Origin: Actinomycetota bacterium
Lineage (GTDB): Bacteria > Actinomycetota > Actinomycetes > Actinomycetales > Cellulomonadaceae
Length of the DNA stretch: 9,999 nt
Reading direction: 5' to 3'
Assembly: GCA_018898235.1 (NCBI GenBank)
Contig: JAHIJU010000428.1
Span: 1 to 9,999, forward strand
Position numbers and translations under genes: made by a program. Of the stretch, positions 1 through 5,991 are shown one piece after another. Position 1 is the first letter of the stretch. Each line of letters begins with the position of its first letter. The notes beneath the pieces were generated by a model. It was given only the letters and a program-made list of their open reading frames with translations. It made no database searches and was not told where the DNA came from.

Positions 1-216
1 CGTGCCGACGAAGAGGATGGTGCCGCCGTGGGCGACGGTCTGGCTCACGAACTCGTAGGCGGAGTCGATGTACGTCAACGACTTCTCGAGGTCGACGATG
101 TAGATCCCGTTGCGCTCGGTGAGGATGAAGCGCTTCATCTTGGGGTTCCAGCGGCGGGTCTGGTGCCCGAAGTGGACCCCGCTGTTCAGCAGCTGGCGCA
201 TGGTGACGACGGCCAT
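1..216 (-). CDS. rpsB: 30S ribosomal protein S2, N-terminal part (cut by window edge)
   Basis: Structural protein of the small ribosomal subunit that helps bind S1 and closes the 30S head-platform region. The 72 visible codons begin MAVVTMRQLLNSGVHFGHQT and continue through RRWNPKMKRFI, ERNGIYIVDL and TVAHGGTILFVGT, which is the classic S2 N-terminus including the GVHFGH and WNPKM signatures. The ATG at 216-214 is supported by a GAAAGG Shine-Dalgarno at 228-223, six bases upstream. The frame runs open off the left edge, so roughly the last three quarters of the protein lies outside the window; tsf normally follows it. It is divergent from the M23 peptidase gene, with a 371-nt intergenic region holding a candidate promoter and two leader hairpins. 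Identification is certain from sequence alone. Confidence 0.98.
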   Translation of the reverse strand, partial: MAVVTMRQLLNSGVHFGHQTRRWNPKMKRFILTERNGIYIVDLEKSLTYIDSAYEFVSQTVAHGGTILFVGT

Positions 217-376
217 GATCGACCTTTCGGCGCACGCAGGACGCGCGCACTCGTGCGGACCGGCTGATCCGCGTGCTCGGTTGTCGACCCCGGCCGGGTG
301 GCCGAGGTCCCTGGCGCCCGCCGGGCCCGCACCGGGTGCTCCCCGGACCGCTGCGGACGTCGGCCTCGTTCCCGGA

Positions 377-394
377 CGCTGCACGAGTGCAGCG
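377..394. repeat. perfect hairpin in rpsB leader
   Basis: CGCTGCAC and GTGCAGCG are exact reverse complements separated by GA. In the rpsB transcript (minus strand) this folds as a stem of about seven base pairs closed by the tetraloop CUCG. It lies 160 nt before the rpsB start codon and is not followed by a U tract, so it is more likely a leader structure than a terminator. Confidence 0.5.
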
Positions 395-420
395 GGAGGC
401 GGAGTCAGGACGCGCGAAGT

Positions 421-438
421 CGACCGGCATGCCGGTCG
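421..438. repeat. 18-bp perfect palindrome in rpsB leader
   Basis: CGACCGGCATGCCGGTCG is identical to its reverse complement. In RNA it would form a 7-bp stem closed by a CAUG tetraloop. It would lie within the first twenty or so transcribed bases if the TAGAGT -10 is used. It could be a stabilising 5' hairpin, part of an S2 leader structure, or a dyad operator; the sequence alone does not decide. Confidence 0.55.
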
Positions 439-447
439 CAGGGCAAG

Positions 448-453
448 ACTCTA
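448..453 (-). promoter_or_regulatory. candidate -10 element of the rpsB promoter
   Basis: On the minus strand the sequence reads GGGTAGAGT; TAGAGT fits the TANNNT pattern of actinobacterial housekeeping promoters, in an otherwise very GC-rich stretch. No convincing TTGAC-like -35 is present at 16-19 bp upstream (the hexamers there are CCGCCA, ACCGCC or similar), so this rests on the -10 alone. The start point would fall near 441-442, immediately before the palindrome at 421-438. Confidence 0.4.
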
Positions 454-587
454 CCCGACGCCGCGATCCGTGGCGGTCGCCGGGCCGCCCGTCGCCAGCC
501 GTCCCGCGCCGCGCCATGGGCCAGCCCACCGCACCGTCGCCCCGACCGGCGCTCGGCACCGGGACGCCCGACGCCACCCTGGCGGGC

Positions 588-1130
588 ATGTGGAGACCCA
601 CCCTGCGCCGCTCGGTCGGCCTTGCGCTCCTCGTCCTCGTCGCGATCGTGCCGGGCACCGGCGCGGCCCCGACGCTCGCCGAGGACCCCGCCGTGCCGTA
701 CCGCCTGCCCATCGACGGCCCGACCGCGGTCCTCCGCGAGTTCGACCCACCCGCGCACGAGTGGTCCGCCGGGCACCGCGGCGTCGACCTGGCGCTCCCG
801 CCAGGGGGCCCGGTCCTCGCGCCGGCCGCAGGGGTCATCACCTTCGCCGGTCAGGTCGCCGGCCGCCCGGTGATCACCGTCGCGCACGCCGACGGACGCC
901 GATCGAGCCTGGAGCCGGTCGTCCCTGCGGTTGCAGTGGGCGAGGTCGTCACGGCAGGTCAGGTGATCGGCGCCCTGGGACAGCCCGGAGCGTCGCACTG
1001 CGCGCCGATCGCATGCCTGCACTGGGGCGTTCGGGAGGGACGCACATACGTGGACCCGCTCGGCCTGCTCGACGCCCCGGGCCCGGTCGTGCTGCTCGCC
1101 GACGGCCGACGAGCCACCCCCTCGGCCTGA
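588..1130 (+). CDS. exported M23/LytM-family peptidase-like protein
   Basis: A 180-residue secreted protein related to M23 zinc endopeptidases that cut peptidoglycan cross-bridges. Residues 1-31 form a signal peptide: MWRPTLRR, a hydrophobic stretch SVGLALLVLVAI, then a small-residue cleavage region ending PTLA. The rest is a single LytM barrel with H63-x3-D67 (GHRGVDL), H100 (VAHADG) and the C-terminal signature CLHWG at 143-147. The usual HxH is therefore CxH: Cys143 replaces the His often assigned as catalytic, while H63, D67 and H145 remain as zinc ligands. I chose the ATG at 588 because the signal peptide starts directly there; an upstream ATG at 516 would add 24 Pro-rich residues and has no better ribosome binding site. 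The gene is the only plus-strand one, between rpsB and the sigma factor, a known actinobacterial arrangement. It may be an active hydrolase or a degenerate amidase activator. Confidence 0.85.
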   Translation: MWRPTLRRSVGLALLVLVAIVPGTGAAPTLAEDPAVPYRLPIDGPTAVLREFDPPAHEWSAGHRGVDLALPPGGPVLAPAAGVITFAGQVAGRPVITVAHADGRRSSLEPVVPAVAVGEVVTAGQVIGALGQPGASHCAPIACLHWGVREGRTYVDPLGLLDAPGPVVLLADGRRATPSA

Positions 1131-1154
1131 CCCACCCGCGCCAGCGGGGCGGTC
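1129..1154. terminator. possible bidirectional terminator between convergent genes
   Basis: An imperfect inverted repeat spans both stop codons: GACC (1129-1132), two mismatched bases, CCCGC (1135-1139), loop GCCA, GCGGG (1144-1148), two bases, GGTC (1151-1154). It sits exactly where the peptidase and sigma-factor transcripts converge, only 22 nt apart. There is no T tract on either side, so a classical intrinsic terminator is not shown. Confidence 0.3.
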
Positions 1155-2061
1155 AGCAGACCCGCTCGGCCTCGTGCATCTGGTGCCGGAGGCGACCCAT
1201 GGCGGCCGTGTGCATCTGGGAGACCCTGGACTCCGTCACCCCGAGGACCCGCCCGATCTCGGCGAGGGTCCGACGCTCGTAGTAGTACAGGACGACGACC
1301 AGGCGCTCACGCTCGCCCAGCGTCTCGATGGCGCGGCCCAGCAGATGCGAGGTCTCCATGGCCTCGACCTGCGAGACGGGGTCGGGCACCCGGTCGTCGC
1401 CGATCCGGTCGCCCAGGCTGATGCCGCCCGAGGAGTCCTCACCCATGGCGACCTCGTCCAGCGCCGCAAGGTTCACGCTCGCCACCTGGCCGAGCACCGA
1501 GCTCAGCTCACGGGTCGTGATCTCCAGACGCCCCGCGACCTCCCGCTGGCTGGGCGCCCGGTGCAGCTCCACCTCGAGGTCGCAGAACGCGCGGTCGATC
1601 GCGCGGGCCTTCGAGCGGACCGAACGCGGCACCCAGTCCATCGCCCGCAGCTCATCGAGGATCGCGCCCCGGATCCGCGAGGACGCGTACGACTCGAACC
1701 GCACCGAACGGTCCGTCTCGAACTTCTCGATGGCGTCGATCAGGCCGAACATCCCGTAGGAGACCAGATCGGCCTGCTCCACGGTGTTCGGCAGCCGCAT
1801 CCCCAGCCGCCCGGCGACGGCCGTGACGAGGGGCACGTAGTTCAGGATCAGCTGCTCGCGCGCGGTCGGCGACGCGGTCGACTTGTACTCGCTCCACAGC
1901 GCGTCGACCGGATCGACGTCGGCCACGGTCCGCTGGGTCGGGATGACCCCGACGGGCGCGGTCGGGAGCGGGAACCGGCGGACCGGCGCTGCCTGCGGCA
2001 CCGTGGTCGTCTGCATCGTGGTGGTCGTCATCATGGGCTCCATCTCGTGCAGTGCGCTCAT
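1153..2061 (-). CDS. whiG/fliA: RNA polymerase sigma factor, WhiG/FliA (sigma-28) family
   Basis: Alternative sigma factor of the sigma-70 group 3 class, which directs RNA polymerase to motility genes (FliA) or sporulation genes (WhiG). From the ATG at 2061 the protein has 302 residues. Region 2 spans about 67-142, with EQADLVSYGMFGLIDAIEKF and the -10 recognition helix near SSRIRGAILDELRAMDWVPR. Region 3 is about 152-205 (LEVELHRAPSQREVAGRL). Region 4 is about 242-295, with the -35 helix-turn-helix LAEIGRVLGVTESRVSQMH. The first 55 residues are a Thr/Met/Pro-rich extension. The 2061 ATG overlaps the xerC stop as ATGA; other ATGs at 2043, 2034 and 2031 are in frame, and the last has GGAG six bases before it, so the true N-terminus is uncertain. 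A flagellar role would fit a motile organism and a developmental role a sporulating one; the window does not show which. Confidence 0.93.
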   Translation of the reverse strand: MSALHEMEPMMTTTTMQTTTVPQAAPVRRFPLPTAPVGVIPTQRTVADVDPVDALWSEYKSTASPTAREQLILNYVPLVTAVAGRLGMRLPNTVEQADLVSYGMFGLIDAIEKFETDRSVRFESYASSRIRGAILDELRAMDWVPRSVRSKARAIDRAFCDLEVELHRAPSQREVAGRLEITTRELSSVLGQVASVNLAALDEVAMGEDSSGGISLGDRIGDDRVPDPVSQVEAMETSHLLGRAIETLGERERLVVVLYYYERRTLAEIGRVLGVTESRVSQMHTAAMGRLRHQMHEAERVC

Positions 2062-2981
2062 GCCCGCGGGTGGGCAAGACCGAAGGCGGAACGAAGCCGT
2101 TCCGCCGAGACGTGTGTGTAGCGCTGGGTGGTCGCCAGACTGGCGTGACCGAGCAGCTCCTGGACGGAACGCAGGTCCGAGCCACCCTCCAGCAGGTGCG
2201 TCGCCGCCGAGTGACGCAGACCGTGCGGCGCGACGTCGTCGACGCCGGCCGCCGCCGCGAGACGATGGACGGCTGCCCGGGCCTGCCGCTGGTCGAGGCG
2301 CCCGCCACGGGCACCGACCAGGAGCGCCGAGGTGCCGGGCCCGGCGAGCGCCGGACGCGCCGTCGCCAACCACGTGCGTGCGGCCCGTACGGCGGGCAGG
2401 CCGATCGGCACCACCCGCTCCTTGCGACCCTTGCCGAGCACCCGAAGGGTGCGCTGGTCCAGGTCGAGGTCGTCGATGTCGCAGGCGCACAGCTCGCCGA
2501 CGCGCACACCGCTGGCATAGAGCAGCTCGGCGAGCGCCCAGTCGCGCACATCGAGCGGTCCGCCGTCGGCCGCGGCCCGACCGGCACCGTCCAGGAGCGT
2601 GGCGACCGAGTCCTGGGCGAGCACGGTCGGCAGGGTCTTGGCGGCACGAGCGTTCGCGAGGCGCGTCGTCGGGTCCGTCGCGACCCGGCCGGTGTGGACC
2701 GCCCACGCGAAGAACGTGCGGCAGGCGGCACTGCGCCGGGCGAGGGTGGCGCGGGCGAGCGAGGCCTCGACCATCGAGCCGAGCCAGCTGCGCAGCACCA
2801 TCAGGTCGATCTGATCGAGGCGGGTACGCCCCAGCCCGGACGCGTGGTCGAGCAGGGACTCCACATCGCCGCAGTAGGCCCGCACGGTGTGGTCCGACAG
2901 ACCGCGTCCGGCGCTCAGGTGCAGGGCGAAGTCGCGGAGCAGCCGGACCCTGTCCGCCGCACCTGCCTCGATCGTCGCCAT
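2058..2981 (-). CDS. xerC: tyrosine recombinase XerC/XerD
   Basis: Site-specific recombinase that resolves chromosome dimers at dif together with a partner recombinase and FtsK. The 307-residue protein has an N-terminal SAM-like core-binding domain (about 12-100, ending in CRTFFAWAV) and a C-terminal catalytic domain. All catalytic residues are present: R160 in YASGVRVGEL, K184 in GKGRKER, H253 and R256 in HGLRH, H279 in LLGHASLATTQRY and the nucleophile Y288. The start is the ATG at 2981, with AGGGG at 2993-2989 seven bases upstream; an in-frame GTG two codons earlier would sit too close to that site. The stop TGA overlaps the sigma-factor ATG, implying co-translation. Whether it is functionally XerC or XerD cannot be told without the second paralogue; by position next to dprA and rpsB it is usually named xerC. 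Confidence 0.93.
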   Translation of the reverse strand: MATIEAGAADRVRLLRDFALHLSAGRGLSDHTVRAYCGDVESLLDHASGLGRTRLDQIDLMVLRSWLGSMVEASLARATLARRSAACRTFFAWAVHTGRVATDPTTRLANARAAKTLPTVLAQDSVATLLDGAGRAAADGGPLDVRDWALAELLYASGVRVGELCACDIDDLDLDQRTLRVLGKGRKERVVPIGLPAVRAARTWLATARPALAGPGTSALLVGARGGRLDQRQARAAVHRLAAAAGVDDVAPHGLRHSAATHLLEGGSDLRSVQELLGHASLATTQRYTHVSAERLRSAFGLAHPRA

Positions 2982-3190
2982 GAACACGCCCCTACCCTGG
3001 TTCGCTCACGGGCCCCCCACAAGAGGCTCTCAAACTACACGGCTGTAGTAACCGACCGGATCGTCGGCAATGTCCGGTATAGGACCGACCCGGTTCCCTT
3101 TCGTCCGGTTATTTCACCCGGTCCAGCATTCATCGGCTGATTGGTTCACCCGGACAGACGCAGGACCAGACCGGGACGAACGACCAGGTC
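2982..3190 (-). promoter_or_regulatory. intergenic control region upstream of xerC-sigma factor
   Basis: This 209-nt gap between the dprA stop and the xerC start is distinctly poorer in GC than the rest: my hand count of 3021-3150 gives about 55%, with flanking genes visibly above 70%. It must carry the promoter for xerC and the sigma gene if they are transcribed apart from dprA. Candidate elements on the minus strand are TATACC near 3082-3077, TAGTTT inside the palindrome (3039-3034) and a sigma-28-like GCCGATGA at 3137-3130; none has a good -35 partner. GTCCGGT occurs at 3072-3078 and 3103-3109, and ACCCGGTTCC/ACCCGGTCC at 3088 and 3116. No coding sequence is convincing here. Confidence 0.5.
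3034..3049. promoter_or_regulatory. 16-bp palindrome, candidate operator
   Basis: ACTACA-CGGC-TGTAGT is a perfect inverted repeat with 6-bp arms and a 4-base centre, located 53-68 bp before the xerC start. The arms resemble the TACTACA/TGTAGTA half sites described for BlaI/MecI/CopY-family repressors, but the spacing is larger than in those operators. No such regulator is encoded in the window. As RNA it would be a 6-bp stem with a GCCG loop and no U tract after it. Confidence 0.45.
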
Positions 3191-4474
3191 TCAGGCACGT
3201 CGGGCACGCCAGCCCTCGGCCGACCGGACCGCGAGACCGGCCAGCTCAAGCCGTCCGAGGCTCGCGCGGACCGCGGCGATCTCCAGCCCGCAACGAACCG
3301 CGACGTCCTCCGGCTCCGAGGGGAGGCGCAAGGACAGGGCCTCGTGAACCATCCGCGACGGCGGGTCCACACCGTCGAGCGGCCGCGCGGGCGGCTGCCT
3401 GTCCGGCCCCTCGCCGGCGAGCGGCCCGGCCAGCTCGAGCACCTCGGCAGCGTCCGTGACGCACACCGCGCACCCCTCACGCAGCAACCGGTGACACCCC
3501 GCGGAGGCCGCCGAGGTCACCGGGCCCGGTACCGCGCCCACGGGACGCAGCAGCTGGGCGCCATGGTGCGCGGTCGACAGCGCCCCGGACCGCCAGGCCG
3601 CCTCGACGACCACTGTCACACCCGACATCGCCGCGATCAGACGGTTGCGCTGCAGGAAGCGCGAACGCAGCGGTGTGGCACCCGGTGCGGCCTCGCCGAC
3701 GAGGGCTCCGCCGCCGGCCACGACATCGTCGAACAGCTCACGGTGCGCCGCCGGGTAGGGCTGATCGATCCCCCCGGCGAGGACGACCACCGTGGACGCC
3801 CCGGCCGCCAGCGCTCCACGATGGGCGGCGGCATCGATCCCGAACGCTCCCCCGGAGACCACCACCACACCCCGTGACGCGAGGCCGTGCGCCAGGTCGG
3901 CGGCGACCCGGCGACCGTACGTCGTGCACGCCCGCGAGCCGACCAGGGCCACGGCGGACGAGCCGGGCCCCTCGCCGGGCCCGGACCGCAGGATCGGGAG
4001 CGTGCCGCGCACCCAGAGGCAGTGCGGCCGGGCATCCCCCAGATCGTCCAGGCCGACCGGCCAGGTCGGGTCGCCGGGGACGACCACCTGAAGCCCCCGT
4101 GGCATCGCCTGCCCCCGGCCGTCGTCCGCCTCGACGGAGGTCGTGCGCGACGCCCACAGCGCCGCCCGGCGGGCGAGTCGCGCCCGGGCCCCCACCGACA
4201 GGCCGCGCACGACCTCGCCCAGCAGCTCCCAGTCCGGTCCGCTGGACCCGGCCGACCGGACCCACGTCAACGCGGCCCGCGCACCCACGGCGGCGATCAG
4301 CGCACCGGCGGCCTCGTCCCCGGGCTCGCTCAGCGCGCTCCAGAGCGCCCGGGCCTCGCGTTCGTCGGCCGTGACCGAGGCGCCGGCGGCCGGCCCGGCG
4401 CGGCGCACCGCGGGACCCGCATCGCCGGAGGGGGGCGCGCCCGCGCGCCCCTGGGGCCCGCCCGCCGCGATCAC
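3191..4474 (-). CDS. dprA: DNA-processing protein DprA (Smf)
   Basis: DprA binds incoming single-stranded DNA and loads RecA during natural transformation; many non-competent bacteria keep it. The 427-residue product has an N-terminal region typical of actinobacterial DprA (DEREARALWSALSEPGD near 37-53) and the extended Rossmann domain, about 127-345. Visible there are GSRACTTYGRR (179-189), SGGAFGIDAAAHRG (207-220), the GGIDQPYP loop (234-241), RSRFLQRNRLIA (270-281) and VVVEAAWRSGALSTA. A winged-helix-like C-terminus (about 372-425) follows. The usual GTN near the fold's end is GCH, which I have seen in other actinobacterial members. The start is GTG at 4474, overlapping the yifB stop as GTGA, with the strong GGGGGAG at 4484-4478. 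The first 33 residues are Gly/Ala/Pro-rich; another in-frame GTG near residue 23 lacks a ribosome binding site. Confidence 0.95.
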   Translation of the reverse strand: MIAAGGPQGRAGAPPSGDAGPAVRRAGPAAGASVTADEREARALWSALSEPGDEAAGALIAAVGARAALTWVRSAGSSGPDWELLGEVVRGLSVGARARLARRAALWASRTTSVEADDGRGQAMPRGLQVVVPGDPTWPVGLDDLGDARPHCLWVRGTLPILRSGPGEGPGSSAVALVGSRACTTYGRRVAADLAHGLASRGVVVVSGGAFGIDAAAHRGALAAGASTVVVLAGGIDQPYPAAHRELFDDVVAGGGALVGEAAPGATPLRSRFLQRNRLIAAMSGVTVVVEAAWRSGALSTAHHGAQLLRPVGAVPGPVTSAASAGCHRLLREGCAVCVTDAAEVLELAGPLAGEGPDRQPPARPLDGVDPPSRMVHEALSLRLPSEPEDVAVRCGLEIAAVRASLGRLELAGLAVRSAEGWRARRA

Positions 4475-5991
4475 GCGCTCCCCCGCCGGGTCCGCAGCGC
4501 CATCGCCTCACCGATCTCGTCATCGCCGGGGACGCCCCGTCCGGCGAGGTCGGCCAGCGTCCACGCGAGCCGCAGCACCCTGTCCACGCCGCGCAGGGAC
4601 AGCCACCCGCGGTCGAGCGCGGCATCGAGCTCGGCGGCGGCCCGACCACGATGCCCCAGCCGCCCGCGCAACCACGAGCCGGACACCTCCGCGTTGGTGC
4701 ACCACCCCGTCCCCGCGAGCCGCTCGACCGCCGCCTGTCGGGCGGCGCGCACCCGTCCGGCGACCACCGCCGTGCTCTCCCCCGCGCGCCCGTCGGCCGT
4801 CGCCGCGGGAACGTCGAGCTGGATGTCGACGCGATCGAGCAACGGTCCGGAGATCCGCCCGAAGTAGCGACGGCGCTGCTCGGCACGGCAGGTGCAGTCG
4901 GTGCCCTTGCCGAACCAGCGCCCGCAGGGGCACGGGTTGGCGGCCAGCACCAGCTGGAACCTCGCGGGGTAGCGCGCGGTCCCGGCGGCGCGATGCAGCA
5001 CCAGCTCGCCGTGCTCGAGCGGCTGACGCAGCGTCTGCAGGACGGCGCTCGCGAACTCAGGAGCCTCGTCGAGCAGCAGCACCCCGCGATGGGCGCGGGA
5101 GGCGGCGCCGGGCCGCGGTATCCCGGAACCACCCCCGATGATCGAGGCGGGGGTGGCCGTGTGGTGGGGGTCCTCGAAGGGAGGACGCCGCAGCAGGCCG
5201 AGCGCCGGGTCGAACGTTCCGGCCACCGAGTGCACCGCGGTGACCTCGAGCGACTGCACATCGTCCAGGTCGGGCAGCAGTCCGGGGAGCCGGGCGGCCA
5301 GCATCGTCTTGCCCGCACCCGGTGGCCCGACCAGCAGCAGGTGATGACCGCCTGCGGCCGCGACCTCCAGACCCCGCCGGGCCTCCGCCTGCCCGAGCAC
5401 ATCTGCGAGGTCGAGCGAGGGGCGCGCCGCGACGGTGAGGTGCTCGGCGCCCACCGGCACGACCTCGGGAACCGCCACCTCACCGCCGTACCAGGAGGCC
5501 ACCTGCGCCAGGCTGTCGGCGGCCGCGACCTGGGCGTCCGGGACCAGCGCGGCCTCGGCGGCGTTGGCCGACGGCACCACCACCCGGCGGCTGCCCGCCG
5601 CGACCGCTGCGGCCACGGCAGGGAGCACACCGCGGACCGGGCGCAGCCGGCCGTCCAGACCGAGCTCACCGAGGTGGACGACCTGACCCGGACGATCCGT
5701 GTCGATCAGCCCGGCGCCCGCCAGCACCGCGACCGCGATCGCCAGGTCGAAGCCGGAACCCGACTTCGGCAGCGCCGCCGGGGTCAGGTTCACGGTGACG
5801 CGTCGGTTCGGCCAGGCCAGCCCGGACGACGTGACGGCGGCCCGCACCCGGTCACGCGCCTCCGACAGCGCCGCGTCGGGCAGCCCGACGAGGCTGAACG
5901 CCGGCAGCGAGGCGGCGAGGTGGGCCTCCACCTCGATGGGATGGGCGCTCGTCCCGACCAGGGCGACGGCACGGGTCCGGCCGAGCGGCAC
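4471..5991 (-). CDS. yifB: YifB/ComM-family Mg-chelatase-like AAA+ ATPase
   Basis: Hexameric AAA+ protein; the family member ComM is a branch-migration helicase that extends recombination during natural transformation. The 506-residue product has the N-terminal Lon-like/ChlI domain (GRTRAVALVG at 4-13, FSLVGLPDAALSEARDRVRAA at 32-52, NLTPAALPKSGSGFDL at 68-83). The AAA+ core has Walker A GPPGAGKT at 222-229 and Walker B VLLLDEAPEF at 304-313. A Cys cluster NPCPCG...CTC (352-368) is followed by GRISGPLLDRVDI with the likely arginine finger R387, and a C-terminal Mg-chelatase lid domain. The GTG start at 5991 follows the yraN stop directly, with GGGGTGG at 6003-5997 five bases before it. The stop overlaps dprA by GTGA. 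All motifs are intact and the length is normal for the family. Confidence 0.96.
   Translation of the reverse strand: MPLGRTRAVALVGTSAHPIEVEAHLAASLPAFSLVGLPDAALSEARDRVRAAVTSSGLAWPNRRVTVNLTPAALPKSGSGFDLAIAVAVLAGAGLIDTDRPGQVVHLGELGLDGRLRPVRGVLPAVAAAVAAGSRRVVVPSANAAEAALVPDAQVAAADSLAQVASWYGGEVAVPEVVPVGAEHLTVAARPSLDLADVLGQAEARRGLEVAAAGGHHLLLVGPPGAGKTMLAARLPGLLPDLDDVQSLEVTAVHSVAGTFDPALGLLRRPPFEDPHHTATPASIIGGGSGIPRPGAASRAHRGVLLLDEAPEFASAVLQTLRQPLEHGELVLHRAAGTARYPARFQLVLAANPCPCGRWFGKGTDCTCRAEQRRRYFGRISGPLLDRVDIQLDVPAATADGRAGESTAVVAGRVRAARQAAVERLAGTGWCTNAEVSGSWLRGRLGHRGRAAAELDAALDRGWLSLRGVDRVLRLAWTLADLAGRGVPGDDEIGEAMALRTRRGSA

Larger units (their letters stand above)
217..587. other. rpsB / M23 peptidase divergent intergenic region
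   Basis: This 371-nt stretch separates two divergent genes and I see no gene in it. The plus-strand reading frame of the peptidase stays open through it, but that part has no recognisable protein and no ribosome binding site. It holds a candidate minus-strand -10 element (448-453), an 18-bp perfect palindrome (421-438), an 18-nt hairpin (377-394) and the short palindromes CCCGGCCGGG (289-298) and GCACCGGGTGC (329-339). If the -10 is real, rpsB has a leader of about 225 nt, consistent with post-transcriptional control of S2. I could not identify a plus-strand promoter for the peptidase. Confidence 0.6.

Noticed and set aside
273..587. N-terminal extension of the M23 peptidase reading frame
   Set aside because: The frame is open but encodes no recognisable sequence. 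A proper signal peptide starts at 588, and the extra part would bury it.
1174..2121. 315-codon plus-strand frame opposite the sigma factor
   Set aside because: Shadow of the sigma gene; no family resemblance and no ribosome binding site logic.
3120..3150. Possible dif site next to xerC (CAGCCGATGA resembles part of an actinobacterial dif arm)
   Set aside because: The other arm, expected to resemble ACATTATGTCAA, is absent, and dif normally lies near the terminus, not in this ribosomal-gene neighbourhood.
3147..3190. Hairpin after dprA as an intrinsic terminator
   Set aside because: CCCGG/CCGGG arms enclose a 17-nt poorly paired loop and there is no T tract; GACCAGGTC at 3182-3190 is too short to form a stable stem.
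3738..5669. 643-codon minus-strand open frame crossing yifB and dprA
   Set aside because: It is the +1 shifted reading of two intact genes, with Arg/Ser/Pro-rich nonsense composition. It is not a fusion or frameshift.
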